Positions 9,029 to 17,028 of a stretch of DNA of 64,000 nucleotides are shown here, in pieces; position 1 is the stretch's first letter; each line of letters begins with the position of its first letter. The notes beneath the pieces were generated by a model. The model saw only the letters and a list, made by a program, of their open reading frames with translations, was not told the DNA's origin and ran no database searches. The stretch comes from Lachnospiraceae bacterium (GTDB taxonomy: Bacteria > Bacillota > Clostridia > Lachnospirales > Lachnospiraceae), in NCBI GenBank assembly GCA_029225065.1, contig JAQXVT010000029.1, positions 1-64,000 on the forward strand. Reading direction: 5' to 3'. The translations under genes were made by a program, and so were the position numbers.

Positions 9029-9919
9029 TTATCTCAGCAGCCGCTTCCGGCTCACGCACTCTTCCCGTTTTTCCAGCCACTCACGCAGCTGTGGATAAAG
9101 ACGCTCCGCTTCCTCGTAGCCGTGCCAGTAGAAATCCTCCAGCTTTTCCAGATCTCGCTCAGTACGGCTGACACACGGAGCAGTCGGACGAATCACGAAA
9201 ACCAGTCCTTTTTTCTCCAGGCGCTCGACCAGATCCAGCGTGCGGTTGTATGCATGGCTGCGCTGTGCAAGCGCTTTTACGAGGTTTGGATACTTTCGGT
9301 ACCAGATCTTTGCCATACGGATCACCGCATCGGTCTTTTCTTCTTTATAGTAGCCTTTTCTTCTGGTCAGAATAATGATGTTATGGTCAAAGCCATCGGC
9401 GATTGCCTTGCGGATCGGAATCGAATCCGCGATGCCGCCGTCCAGCATCGGAATGCCATCGAGATCTACCATCGGTGCACCGAACGGAAGGCTCGAGGAT
9501 GCACGGCAGGCGTTCATCATCCGCGCTTTATCGCGATACTCCTCGATAAATTCTGCCTTTCCGGTCACACAGTTCGTGACCGCCAGAAGACATCTGGTCG
9601 GTGATTTTACGTATGCCTCAAAATCAAACGGATAAGTGTGGTTTGGAAACTCATCAAAGATCAGATCCATATTCATAAAGTGTTTCGTATGCATCAGGGT
9701 CTTAACGCCATACAGTTCATTGTCAAGCTGTGCATCCAGCATACATTCTTTCGTTCGAAGAATCTGATTGGAAACGTAATCCACTGCGTTGCAGGCTCCG
9801 GCAGATACGCCGATCACATACGGCAGTTCCACCTTTTTCTCCATCAGATAGTCCAGCACGCCGCTCGTGAAAATGCCGCGCTGGCCGCCGCCTTCCAGAA
9901 TCATTCCTGCTTTTTTCAT
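9029..9919 (-). CDS. Patatin-like phospholipase family protein
   Basis: This is a 296-residue cytoplasmic-looking hydrolase. It has the oxyanion-hole loop GGGQRG (residues 10-15), the nucleophile elbow GVSAG with Ser39, and the catalytic Asp in DGG at about residue 160. This is the complete Ser-Asp dyad of patatin-type acyl hydrolases (RssA/YjjU-like). It probably acts on membrane lipids, but the substrate is not visible. The start ATG follows GAGGGAG. It lies 37 nt downstream of the secreted isomerase gene, so the two may be cotranscribed. Confidence 0.9.
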   Translation of the reverse strand: MKKAGMILEGGGQRGIFTSGVLDYLMEKKVELPYVIGVSAGACNAVDYVSNQILRTKECMLDAQLDNELYGVKTLMHTKHFMNMDLIFDEFPNHTYPFDFEAYVKSPTRCLLAVTNCVTGKAEFIEEYRDKARMMNACRASSSLPFGAPMVDLDGIPMLDGGIADSIPIRKAIADGFDHNIIILTRRKGYYKEEKTDAVIRMAKIWYRKYPNLVKALAQRSHAYNRTLDLVERLEKKGLVFVIRPTAPCVSRTERDLEKLEDFYWHGYEEAERLYPQLREWLEKREECVSRKRLLR

Positions 9920-9956
9920 AACACTCCCTCTTTCCTATAACGTAAGCGGGTGACAC

Positions 9957-11231
9957 TTATTCAGCTGCTTCTGTCTGTGCCTCAGTTCCGGCTTCTGTAG
10001 CTGCCTCGGTGCTTTCCTCAGCTGCTTCCGTCTCAGCCTCAGTCTCGGTGGTCTCCTCCACGGTCGTATTTTCCTTAAGGAAATCAAGCACCTTATCCTG
10101 CAGTGCGCTGATGCGGATGGTATCCTCATCGTATGCTGCCTTCAGATCATCCACAGAATCATATCCGTAATTATCCGCATATCTCTGGCACGCAGCTTCG
10201 TAATCGTCGTCACTAACCTCAATGCCTTCTTTTTCCGCGATTGCTTTGAGGTACATCTCTGCATCCAGATTCTGCTTTACTACGTTCAGCGCTTCTTCGT
10301 CGAACTGCTCCTCAGTCATTCCAAAATAATTCTGCAGCAGATCTGCGTACTCCATGTCATACTGGGATGCCATCTGCTTGTATGCGTTCTGCATGTTGGT
10401 GAGACCGTAGTCCAGCATCTCCTGCGGGTAATCCTTGATCGCAGAGTTTTCGCTGATCTGGGAAAGAATGTCGGATTTAATCTCGCTGTCGCGTGAATCC
10501 TCTTTGTTCTGCATCAGTGTTTCTTTTACAGATTCCTTGTATGCATCTACATCCGTGTACTCGCCGTCTGTGATTGAGCTTACCAGATCAGAGGTCACCT
10601 CTTTCATCCGCTGTACGGAATTGACGGTCACGGTAAATACAGTCTCTTTGCCTGCCAGCTCCTCTGACGGATATGCCTCCGGGAAGGTCAGGGTCAGATC
10701 TACGGTATCGCCGATCTTTACGCCTACCAGACCATCCTCAAATCCATCGATAAAAGTGCCGGAACCGATCTCCAGATCGTATCCCTTTGCAGTACCGCCG
10801 TCAAATGCTTCGCCGTCCAGCTTGCCGACATAATCGATATTTGCGGTGTCGCCTTCCTCCACCGTACCTTCGGTCACATCTTCCATCGCATCACTTCCTG
10901 CATTTGCCCTGATCTGAGCAAGAATCTCATCATCCGTCACTTCAAGCGGAGCAATCTTTACAGTCAGGCCCTTGTACTCGCCAAGCTCTACATAATCCGA
11001 TGCTGTATAATCCGGGCGCGGCACTCTCTCGTAGGTTTCCTCTGTGCCCGCCTCGGTACTGTCCTCCGCTGCCTCGGTCGCTGCTTCGGTTACCGCTTCT
11101 GTATCTGCCGCCTCGGTCGCTGCTTCAGTCACTGCCTCTGTCCCCTCTGCCATCACAGCCGGTGCACCGACAGATGCCGTTGCAAGGCATACGGTACATG
11201 CCAGAATTGCCATAAGATTTCTTTTTTTCAT
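9957..11231 (-). CDS. Secreted trigger-factor-like FKBP-type peptidyl-prolyl isomerase
   Basis: This encodes 424 residues. Residues 1-28 are a signal peptide (KKRNLMAILACTVCLATAS, cleavage after MA). A Thr-Glu-Ala-rich linker follows (about 29-70), then an FKBP domain near 118-205 (EEGDTANIDYVGKLDGEAFDG by parts, IDGFEDGLVGVKIGD) and a trigger-factor C-terminal helical region to about 385. It ends in another TEA-rich tail. Trigger factor is normally a cytosolic ribosome-bound chaperone; this version lacks the ribosome-binding domain and is exported, so a role in folding proteins outside the membrane is inferred. The TEA segments resemble those of two other exported proteins in this window. 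Confidence 0.85.
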   Translation of the reverse strand: MKKRNLMAILACTVCLATASVGAPAVMAEGTEAVTEAATEAADTEAVTEAATEAAEDSTEAGTEETYERVPRPDYTASDYVELGEYKGLTVKIAPLEVTDDEILAQIRANAGSDAMEDVTEGTVEEGDTANIDYVGKLDGEAFDGGTAKGYDLEIGSGTFIDGFEDGLVGVKIGDTVDLTLTFPEAYPSEELAGKETVFTVTVNSVQRMKEVTSDLVSSITDGEYTDVDAYKESVKETLMQNKEDSRDSEIKSDILSQISENSAIKDYPQEMLDYGLTNMQNAYKQMASQYDMEYADLLQNYFGMTEEQFDEEALNVVKQNLDAEMYLKAIAEKEGIEVSDDDYEAACQRYADNYGYDSVDDLKAAYDEDTIRISALQDKVLDFLKENTTVEETTETEAETEAAEESTEAATEAGTEAQTEAAE

Positions 11232-11368
11232 ATTTAAGCCCTCTCTTTATCTTTGATTTCCTGCACAATACTTACGCCATTATAGCATATCCGTTTTTAC
11301 TTTTGCACCGGCTTTGCTCTTTTTTAAGAAAAATCACAGAATTTACACACACATGTGCCGCCGCCTTT

Positions 11369-11674
11369 TTACTTCACAGTGACCGGAATCTGCTTTTTAA
11401 GTCCGCTCTTCATCGTACACGTAACGACGGCTTTTCCTGCCTTTACTCCTCTGATCGTTCCGCTTCCGCTCTTATTTTTCGTAACAGTGGTCACCGATGA
11501 ATTGCTGCTCTTCCAGGTAAAAGAGGACAGCAGAAATGACATATAATATCCATATTTTTCACAGCCGCGGTTCTTCCGGTCTACTCTGAGCTGATCTTTC
11601 TCTCCGACCTTAATCTCAGGTCTGTCAGAAGCACTGTATCCGTTTTGATTCAGATTGAAGCACAGCGCATCCAC
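11369..11674 (-). pseudogene. Short Ig-like (Big_2-type) domain fragment
   Basis: A 101-codon reading frame contains a short bacterial Ig-like domain: FTWKSSNSSVTTVTKNKSG then GTIRGVKAGKAVVTCTMKSG and a final strand. It has no signal peptide and its ATG overlaps the end of the GH127 gene by 25 nt, with no separate ribosome site. It therefore looks like the surviving C-terminal domain of a lost surface protein, or a former C-terminal extension of the upstream gene separated by a frameshift. Expression is doubtful. Confidence 0.5.
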
Positions 11675-13590
11675 ACGATCATCTCGCCCTCGCCGCGGTT
11701 GTTCCAGTACGGATACGGAACGGCGGTAAACTCCACGTCCTCAAGCTCCGGCTTGCGCAATCCGTAAAGGCCGCCCTTCCAGGAGGATTCCACGCCGCGC
11801 TTTCCTTTTCCTTTGATCACCACGCAGCCGCCAAACAGCTCCGAGCGCTCCTCTTCAAGCGGCGCATCGGTATCCGGGAAAATCCACGGAAGATTGGATC
11901 CGTTGTCGCACTCCTCGAGGCAGTATACGAGCGGTCCGCGCACGATCGCTGCCTTTCCGGCATCGGCACGCACCTGCGGATTCGCATAAACGTAATGCGC
12001 CGGTGTCTCAAATGCAGTCTCGATGCGGCAGTCCTTCTCCACGTGCAGCTTCCAGTAACCGTTTTCCGTGCGGCTGCCGACTGCTTCGCCGCCGATTGTC
12101 ATACGATAATTTTCCGCGTAATCCGGCACACGCACGAGCAGATCCATTCCATTCTCCGGCACATTTGAAAGTGCAAAGCGGACGCTCGGCTCCCACGGGA
12201 AACGTGTTTCCATGCAAACCTGCATTGCCTGTCCTTCTTCAAAAGCGATCTCCGTCGTGTTCGATACGAAAAGATTAACATACAGCTCGCGTTTTTTGTC
12301 GTCAACGGAGTAAATATACTGACCAAGCGATGCCAGCGTACGCGCAATATTCGGCGGGCAGCACGCTACACCAAACCATTTCTGGCGGATCGGTTTGACA
12401 TGCTTTTTGGAAGTGCCCGGCATACATGCAGGCGGCCACACCTCAAGCGGATTTACATAGAAGAAACTCTTTCCGTCAAGCGCAATGCCCGCAAGGACTG
12501 TATTGTAAAGCGCGCGCTCCACAACGTCCGCATAACGGGACTCCTTCGTGATCTGATTCATCCGCAGGCCAAACATCGCCAGTCCGATCGATGCACAGCT
12601 CTCTGAATAATTGTACTCGTTCGGCAGATCATAATCGACTGTGAATCGCTCCAGATGCCCTGACGAACCGATGCCGCCGGTTAAATACATGCGCTTCTGT
12701 GTGATATTCTCCCACAGCGTCTCGCAGGCTTTTTTCAGTCCGTCATCATCGTAAGCCTCTGCCAGATCCGCCATGGCGCTGTAAAGGTAAACGGCACGCA
12801 CCGCATGGCCCTCTGCCGTCTTCAGCTCACGCACCGGGCGGTCTGACTGAGAATATGCCGGCGTATAATCCGCAAACTCAGGGAAGATCATCTTATAATC
12901 CGGGCGGCTCATTTCCTTCATAAAATAGTTTTCTCCGACGCCGCGCGCATCGATGAAATACTTCGCGAGATCAAGATACTTCTGGTTACCGGTCACACGG
13001 TACAGCTTCACAAGTCCGATCTCGACCTCCTCATGGCCCGGATAGCCGTGAATTTTGCCTTCCTCCGTGCCGAACGTATCCGCGATCAAATCGGCAAACC
13101 GGCACATGCAGTCCAGGAATTTCCGTTTTCCGGTACCCTCATAATAAGCAACCGCCGCCTCCATCAGGTGACCGGCTGTGTACAGCTCGTGACCCTCGCA
13201 CAGGTCACTCCACCGTTTTTCCGGCTCTTTGATCGTAAAATACGTATTGATGTAGCCATCGTCGCACTGCGCCTCGGCAATCAGGTCAATGACCTCATCC
13301 GCCGTCTTCTCAAGCGCCGCGTCCGGATAGCACGCAAGTGAAAATCCGACTGCCTCCAGCCACTTTGCCACGTCGGTATCCTGAAATACCGCGCCGTAAA
13401 ATTCGCCCTCGCTTCTGCCCGCCGCAATGCGGAAGTTCTCCAGGCAATGGCTCGACTCCGCGTCCGGAATCCGGTCATTCATCGCCTCCCACTGATACGG
13501 AATGATTGCATTTCTTACCAGATCCACGTGCTTGGACCAGAACGGATCGTTGATCTGAATCTTTTTTAAATCAAGGGAATGTAAACGCAT
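11650..13590 (-). CDS. GH127 beta-L-arabinofuranosidase-type glycoside hydrolase
   Basis: This is a 646-residue protein without a signal peptide, so it is intracellular. The N-terminus (DPFWSKHVDLVRNAIIPYQWE by parts) and the all-alpha (alpha/alpha)6 barrel pattern fit GH127. Zn-ligand/catalytic motifs are visible: NEYNYSESCASIG (Glu and Cys ligands) near residue 325 and GVACCPPN near residue 407, where the first Cys of the pair is the known nucleophile of HypBA1-type enzymes. It would release L-arabinose from arabino-oligosaccharides taken up by the cell. The ATG follows AAGGAGAG. No sugar transporter is adjacent. Confidence 0.92.
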   Translation of the reverse strand: MRLHSLDLKKIQINDPFWSKHVDLVRNAIIPYQWEAMNDRIPDAESSHCLENFRIAAGRSEGEFYGAVFQDTDVAKWLEAVGFSLACYPDAALEKTADEVIDLIAEAQCDDGYINTYFTIKEPEKRWSDLCEGHELYTAGHLMEAAVAYYEGTGKRKFLDCMCRFADLIADTFGTEEGKIHGYPGHEEVEIGLVKLYRVTGNQKYLDLAKYFIDARGVGENYFMKEMSRPDYKMIFPEFADYTPAYSQSDRPVRELKTAEGHAVRAVYLYSAMADLAEAYDDDGLKKACETLWENITQKRMYLTGGIGSSGHLERFTVDYDLPNEYNYSESCASIGLAMFGLRMNQITKESRYADVVERALYNTVLAGIALDGKSFFYVNPLEVWPPACMPGTSKKHVKPIRQKWFGVACCPPNIARTLASLGQYIYSVDDKKRELYVNLFVSNTTEIAFEEGQAMQVCMETRFPWEPSVRFALSNVPENGMDLLVRVPDYAENYRMTIGGEAVGSRTENGYWKLHVEKDCRIETAFETPAHYVYANPQVRADAGKAAIVRGPLVYCLEECDNGSNLPWIFPDTDAPLEEERSELFGGCVVIKGKGKRGVESSWKGGLYGLRKPELEDVEFTAVPYPYWNNRGEGEMIVWMRCASI

Positions 13591-13972
13591 AGATTCTCTC
13601 TCCTTTTCTTTTGTTTCTGCAGCCTCCGGCTGCTGTTTTCATACATCTGGCAAAACTCTGCCAGTTTTCGTCCACCTGACGCTCTTCCGCCGAGACTATT
13701 TGATGTCCGTTTCCTTCGGTTTCCGGCACTGTCCATACCTTTTTCGAAATCGTCAGGACTTATCCACAGTGTACCATACATTTCTCCACCTTCCAAGTCT
13801 GATACTGCTTCCACCAAAAGATCTAGACAGCCACGAAAGTCCCCCGCGTCAATTGTAACTATCCGCTTGCTCCTCCCTCTCCTCACCCTGATTTTTTCCC
13901 TCACTTACTGCTTGCACTTTCCCCGGAACAATGCTAAAATATGGGTTGAATTCTGTTTGTGGGAGGGTACAT
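13591..13972. other. Gap of about 380 bp, mostly unexplained; holds one promoter
   Basis: No convincing gene is seen. A minus-strand frame from a GTG at 13904 runs for 112 codons into the GH127 start; it includes a protein-like stretch (GGEMYGTLWISPDDFEKG) but has no ribosome site and ends in a low-complexity Arg/Lys part, so it may be a gene relic. The right end carries the promoter described for the 13973 gene. Confidence 0.35.
13912..13940 (+). promoter_or_regulatory. Promoter for the 13973 gene
   Basis: TTGCAC (13912-13917) and TAAAAT (13935-13940) are separated by 17 nt and lie about 33 nt before the chosen start codon. Confidence 0.6.
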
Positions 13973-14488
13973 ATGTCGACATTTTTCAAGGTATTACTGG
14001 TTATCCTGATTATTCTTGTCATCGCACTCGTTGTCCTCTACTTCGTTGGCCGGAAGATGCAGAAAAAGCAGATGGCACAGCAGGAACAGATGGAGGCTGT
14101 AAAGCAGACCGTCAGCATGCTGATCATCGATAAAAAACGAATGCCCATCAAGGAAGCGGGACTGCCGCAGATGGTCATCGACCAGACGCCAAAGCTGATG
14201 CGTCGTTCCAAGCTTCCGATCGTAAAGGCAAAAGTTGGTCCAAGAATCATGACACTCGTCGCGGACGCAGCAATCTTTGACACCATTCCGGTGAAAAAAG
14301 AAGTCAAGGCTGTTGTCAGCGGTATTTACATCATGGAAGTACGCGGTGTGCGCGGACCGCTTGAGACTCCGCCAAAGAAAAAATCCATGATGCAGAAGCT
14401 CAGATCCAAGCTTACCAAAGCCCAGAAAGAGCTGGAAGCCGAAGAGGCAAAATCAAAAAATCAGAAGGCAAAGAAAAAAAGTAAATAA
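13973..14488 (+). CDS. Membrane-anchored conserved protein of unknown function
   Basis: This 171-residue protein starts with one transmembrane helix (residues 4-26), followed by a basic, Gln/Met-rich stretch, a central compact domain (about 45-125, including ADAAIFDTIPVKKEVKAVVSG by parts) and a Lys-rich coiled tail. I recognise no named domain. The ATG at 13973 is preceded by GGGAGG at 6 nt; the longer frame from 13931 overlaps the -10 box and is excluded. It stands alone, with its own promoter and terminator, between oppositely oriented genes. Confidence 0.75.
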   Translation: MSTFFKVLLVILIILVIALVVLYFVGRKMQKKQMAQQEQMEAVKQTVSMLIIDKKRMPIKEAGLPQMVIDQTPKLMRRSKLPIVKAKVGPRIMTLVADAAIFDTIPVKKEVKAVVSGIYIMEVRGVRGPLETPPKKKSMMQKLRSKLTKAQKELEAEEAKSKNQKAKKKSK

Positions 14489-14499
14489 ACCAGTATAAA

Positions 14500-14537
14500 A
14501 AAGGCTCCGTGGAATTCCACAGAGTCTTTTCTTTTTC
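14500..14537 (+). terminator. Rho-independent terminator
   Basis: GGCTCCGTGGAATTCCACAG forms a stem (CTCcGTGG/CCACaGAG) followed by TCTTTTCTTTTT, directly after the stop at 14488. Confidence 0.8.
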
Positions 14538-14599
14538 CTCTCACCCTGGCCGACAGCTTTGGTGACACTGGGTGACATTTGGTGACATCTCAGGTGACA

Positions 14600-14695
14600 C
14601 TATCGCAAAAACTTCCGCATCACCTCATACAGCTTCTCAATCCGAAACGGCTTCGCCAGATGCTCGTTCATCCCGGTGTCCAGAAACGTATTTTG
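14600..14695 (-). pseudogene. C-terminal relic of a receiver domain (hybrid histidine kinase or response regulator)
   Basis: On the minus strand the last 26 codons before a TAG at 14600-14602 read GMNEHLAKPFRIEKLYEV and then MRKFLR. This is the K-P loop and last helix of a CheY-like receiver as found at the end of hybrid sensor kinases. Nothing upstream continues the domain, because the DUF1934 gene begins immediately, so this is a deletion scar of a lost gene. A GGTGACA triplet repeat lies just beside it (14562-14600). Confidence 0.7.
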
Positions 14696-14710
14696 ACGAC
14701 TCCCGTTCTC

Positions 14711-15163
14711 CTACATCAGCCGGAACAGTCCGCTGTCCTTCGCCATAATCCTGATATGAATCGCAGCGTCTGACACGTGTTCATAATTCATTTCCAGAAT
14801 GTAATCGATATTGATATCGATCAGATCCTCACTCTCCTGCACATCCATTCCGATCACTTCGATCCCGGCCAGCATATTTCCATACGGCGTGCCGTACCAG
14901 CTCATATTCTTTTTGCCGTTTTCAAAGACCATATTTGTCTTCATCGGACCGGTCTTGCGAATCTCCATGGCTCCGTCCGAGAGCTTGAGCCGGTTCTTGA
15001 TAATGTCGCCGGTCTCCTCCACCACTTCATCGTAGAGCACAAAATGCTTTCCATTTTTCTTATAATATTTTCCTGCCGAGGTGATTTCCACTTCATCCTC
15101 CGCATCCTTTTCCCCGTTTACCGCGTGAAGTCCGGTTACGGTAATCAGTACATCTTCCGTCAT
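14711..15163 (-). CDS. DUF1934 family beta-barrel protein
   Basis: This encodes 150 residues with the DUF1934 (YwiB-like) pattern: an N-terminal VLITVTGLHAV strand, a KYYKKNGKHFVLYDE segment, NRLKLSDGAMEI and a C-terminal DAAIHIRIMAK strand. The family forms a lipocalin-like small barrel with no assigned reaction. It starts 10 nt after the murI stop and is probably cotranscribed with it, an arrangement that suggests a housekeeping link but does not define a function. Confidence 0.85.
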   Translation of the reverse strand: MTEDVLITVTGLHAVNGEKDAEDEVEITSAGKYYKKNGKHFVLYDEVVEETGDIIKNRLKLSDGAMEIRKTGPMKTNMVFENGKKNMSWYGTPYGNMLAGIEVIGMDVQESEDLIDINIDYILEMNYEHVSDAAIHIRIMAKDSGLFRLM

Positions 15164-15173
15164 AATGTGTTTT

Positions 15174-16049
15174 TCAATACTCCTCTATGTTGATTTTCCG
15201 CGCACGTTTCACGTCATACGGCAGAATCGAGTTTGCAAACTCTCCGAATTTCTCCGCCGCGTCGCTGACGTAAAACTGATGCATCTCGTCTTTTTTATTG
15301 TTCTCTCCTGTGTTGATCAGCTGTTCCTGCTCCAGAAGCCTGCGCAGCTCCTGCGCCGTTTCATATGCCGGATTGACAAGCGTCACCTGATCGCCTGCGA
15401 TTTTGCCGACGAGTGAGCGAATCAGCGGATAGTGCGTGCATCCAAGCACAAGCGTATCAATATCCTTACGCAGCAGCTCGCTCAAATACCGTCTTGCGAC
15501 CTCCTCTGTCACGCTGTCCTTCAGCCAGCCTTCTTCAACGAGCGGCACAAAAAGTGGGCATGCCTTTCCAAACACGACAATCTCCGGATCCTGCTGCTGG
15601 ATAAAACGGTCGTATGTGCGGCTGCGGATCGTGCTTTCCGTTCCGATTACGCCGACACGCTTGTTGTGCGTCGCTTTCGCCGCCATGTGCGCACCCGGTT
15701 TGATCACTCCGATAATCGGGATATCCAGATCGGATTCCACCGCGTCAAGTGCCAGCGCACTCGCCGTGTTGCACGCGATGACGATCGCTTTCACGCCCTG
15801 TGTCCGCAGAAAATGAATAATCTGCTTCGAAAACCGGATTACATTTTCCTGAGATTTGCTTCCGTACGGCACGCGCGCTGTGTCACCGAAGTAGACAATC
15901 TTTTCATTTGGCAGGTTGCGCATGATCTCCCGCACAACCGTAAGCCCGCCCACGCCGGAGTCGAAGACACCGATCGGGGCGTCGGAAAGGGTTGATGGCG
16001 TGCTGTTTTCCGTATTTTTTATTTCAGATTCTTTTTTTGTTGCTGTCAT
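15174..16049 (-). CDS. murI: Glutamate racemase
   Basis: This is a 291-residue enzyme that makes D-glutamate for peptidoglycan. Catalytic landmarks are present: IGVFDSGVGGLTVVREI (proton-acceptor Asp region), YFGDTARVPYGSKS, the first catalytic Cys in IACNTASA and the second in VLGCTHYPL. The 20-odd residues before the conserved start are a low-complexity Lys/Thr/Ser extension. The ATG at 16049 is preceded by AGGAGACGG; an upstream in-frame ATG at 16067 lacks a ribosome site. The downstream DUF1934 gene is close enough to share the transcript. Confidence 0.95.
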   Translation of the reverse strand: MTATKKESEIKNTENSTPSTLSDAPIGVFDSGVGGLTVVREIMRNLPNEKIVYFGDTARVPYGSKSQENVIRFSKQIIHFLRTQGVKAIVIACNTASALALDAVESDLDIPIIGVIKPGAHMAAKATHNKRVGVIGTESTIRSRTYDRFIQQQDPEIVVFGKACPLFVPLVEEGWLKDSVTEEVARRYLSELLRKDIDTLVLGCTHYPLIRSLVGKIAGDQVTLVNPAYETAQELRRLLEQEQLINTGENNKKDEMHQFYVSDAAEKFGEFANSILPYDVKRARKINIEEY

Positions 16050-16191
16050 TTTACCGTCTCCTGACATTACTTTTCTTATTCTGACTCTTCTATGCGACTT
16101 ATGATACGCACTGCATTTTCTCAGAAAAGCGATCCTTGTGCCGTCTGCATGGCAGTCATCATCGCTCTGATCATGATACCACTCCGCCTGC

Positions 16192-16839
16192 TCAGAAAAT
16201 CAGCGGCTCCCCGTCCACAAATGCAAAGCACACCGCTTCCTCTTTGATAAACTCCGCGCGCCCGTTTGTGCCTTCCGTGATCGCCTCTTTGAGTTCCTGC
16301 AGCTGCGCCTGCGGCACCAGTGTTTCCACCGTCACAATGTCCGTGTACTCGGAGCCTGTGATGGTAAGCCCCCTCTGCCCAAGCAGATACTGCACCTTGC
16401 CAAGCCCGTTGTAGTCCGTCCGGATTCCGAGCAGCGCGCCGATCTTTTTCTCAATGATCTTGCTCGCGCGCAGCCCCTCCTGCACGGATTTTGAGTAGGC
16501 GCGCACCAGACCGCCCGTGCCGAGCAGTGTGCCGCCGAAATAACGCGTCACGACAACCGCCGCATTGTGGATTTCCTCGCCGAGCAGCACGTCGAGCATC
16601 GGACGCCCCGCCGTTCCCTGCGGCTCCCCGTCATCACTGCACCGCTGCAGCTCCTGGTTTTCACCCACTACAAACGCCGAGCAGTTATGCGTTGCATTCC
16701 AGTATTTTTTCTTCATCGCCGCGATAAACCCCAGCGCTTCCTCTTCACTTTCCACCGGGCGCACCGTCGCGATAAACCGTGATTTCTTCTCAATCAGTTC
16801 ACCCTCGCCGCCCTCGTATACTATCTTTATCTCTTTCAT
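16192..16839 (-). CDS. YigZ family protein (IMPACT-like)
   Basis: This 215-residue protein shows the UPF0029/IMPACT N-terminal domain (EKKSRFIATVRPVESEEEA by parts, ATHNCSAFVVG, RCSDDGEPQGTAGRP) and the YGGTLLGTGGLVRAYS-like motif, followed by the YigZ C-terminal alpha/beta domain. The molecular role in bacteria is not settled. The ATG at 16839 follows AGGTGA. It is divergent from the penicillin-binding protein gene. Confidence 0.9.
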   Translation of the reverse strand: MKEIKIVYEGGEGELIEKKSRFIATVRPVESEEEALGFIAAMKKKYWNATHNCSAFVVGENQELQRCSDDGEPQGTAGRPMLDVLLGEEIHNAAVVVTRYFGGTLLGTGGLVRAYSKSVQEGLRASKIIEKKIGALLGIRTDYNGLGKVQYLLGQRGLTITGSEYTDIVTVETLVPQAQLQELKEAITEGTNGRAEFIKEEAVCFAFVDGEPLIF

Positions 16840-17028
16840 GGTTTCACCTGTTTCTGTTTTTGGCAGGTAGCTTGCCCCTTTTGATTTCTGACCTACATCA
16901 TAGCAAGATTTCGGTGCTGTGGCAAGCATCCGGTGCATGTTTTTCCCCCTTCTTGGAAATACTGGTTACCGTTCAGAACAGTAATAAACACTGTTACAGA
17001 AAACCTGTCCATCATAAAGGAGCCTGCC

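Noticed and set aside
13566-13904. Minus-strand 112-codon frame upstream of GH127
   Set aside because: GTG start without a ribosome site, overlap with the GH127 start and a low-complexity basic end. Kept only as part of the gap description.
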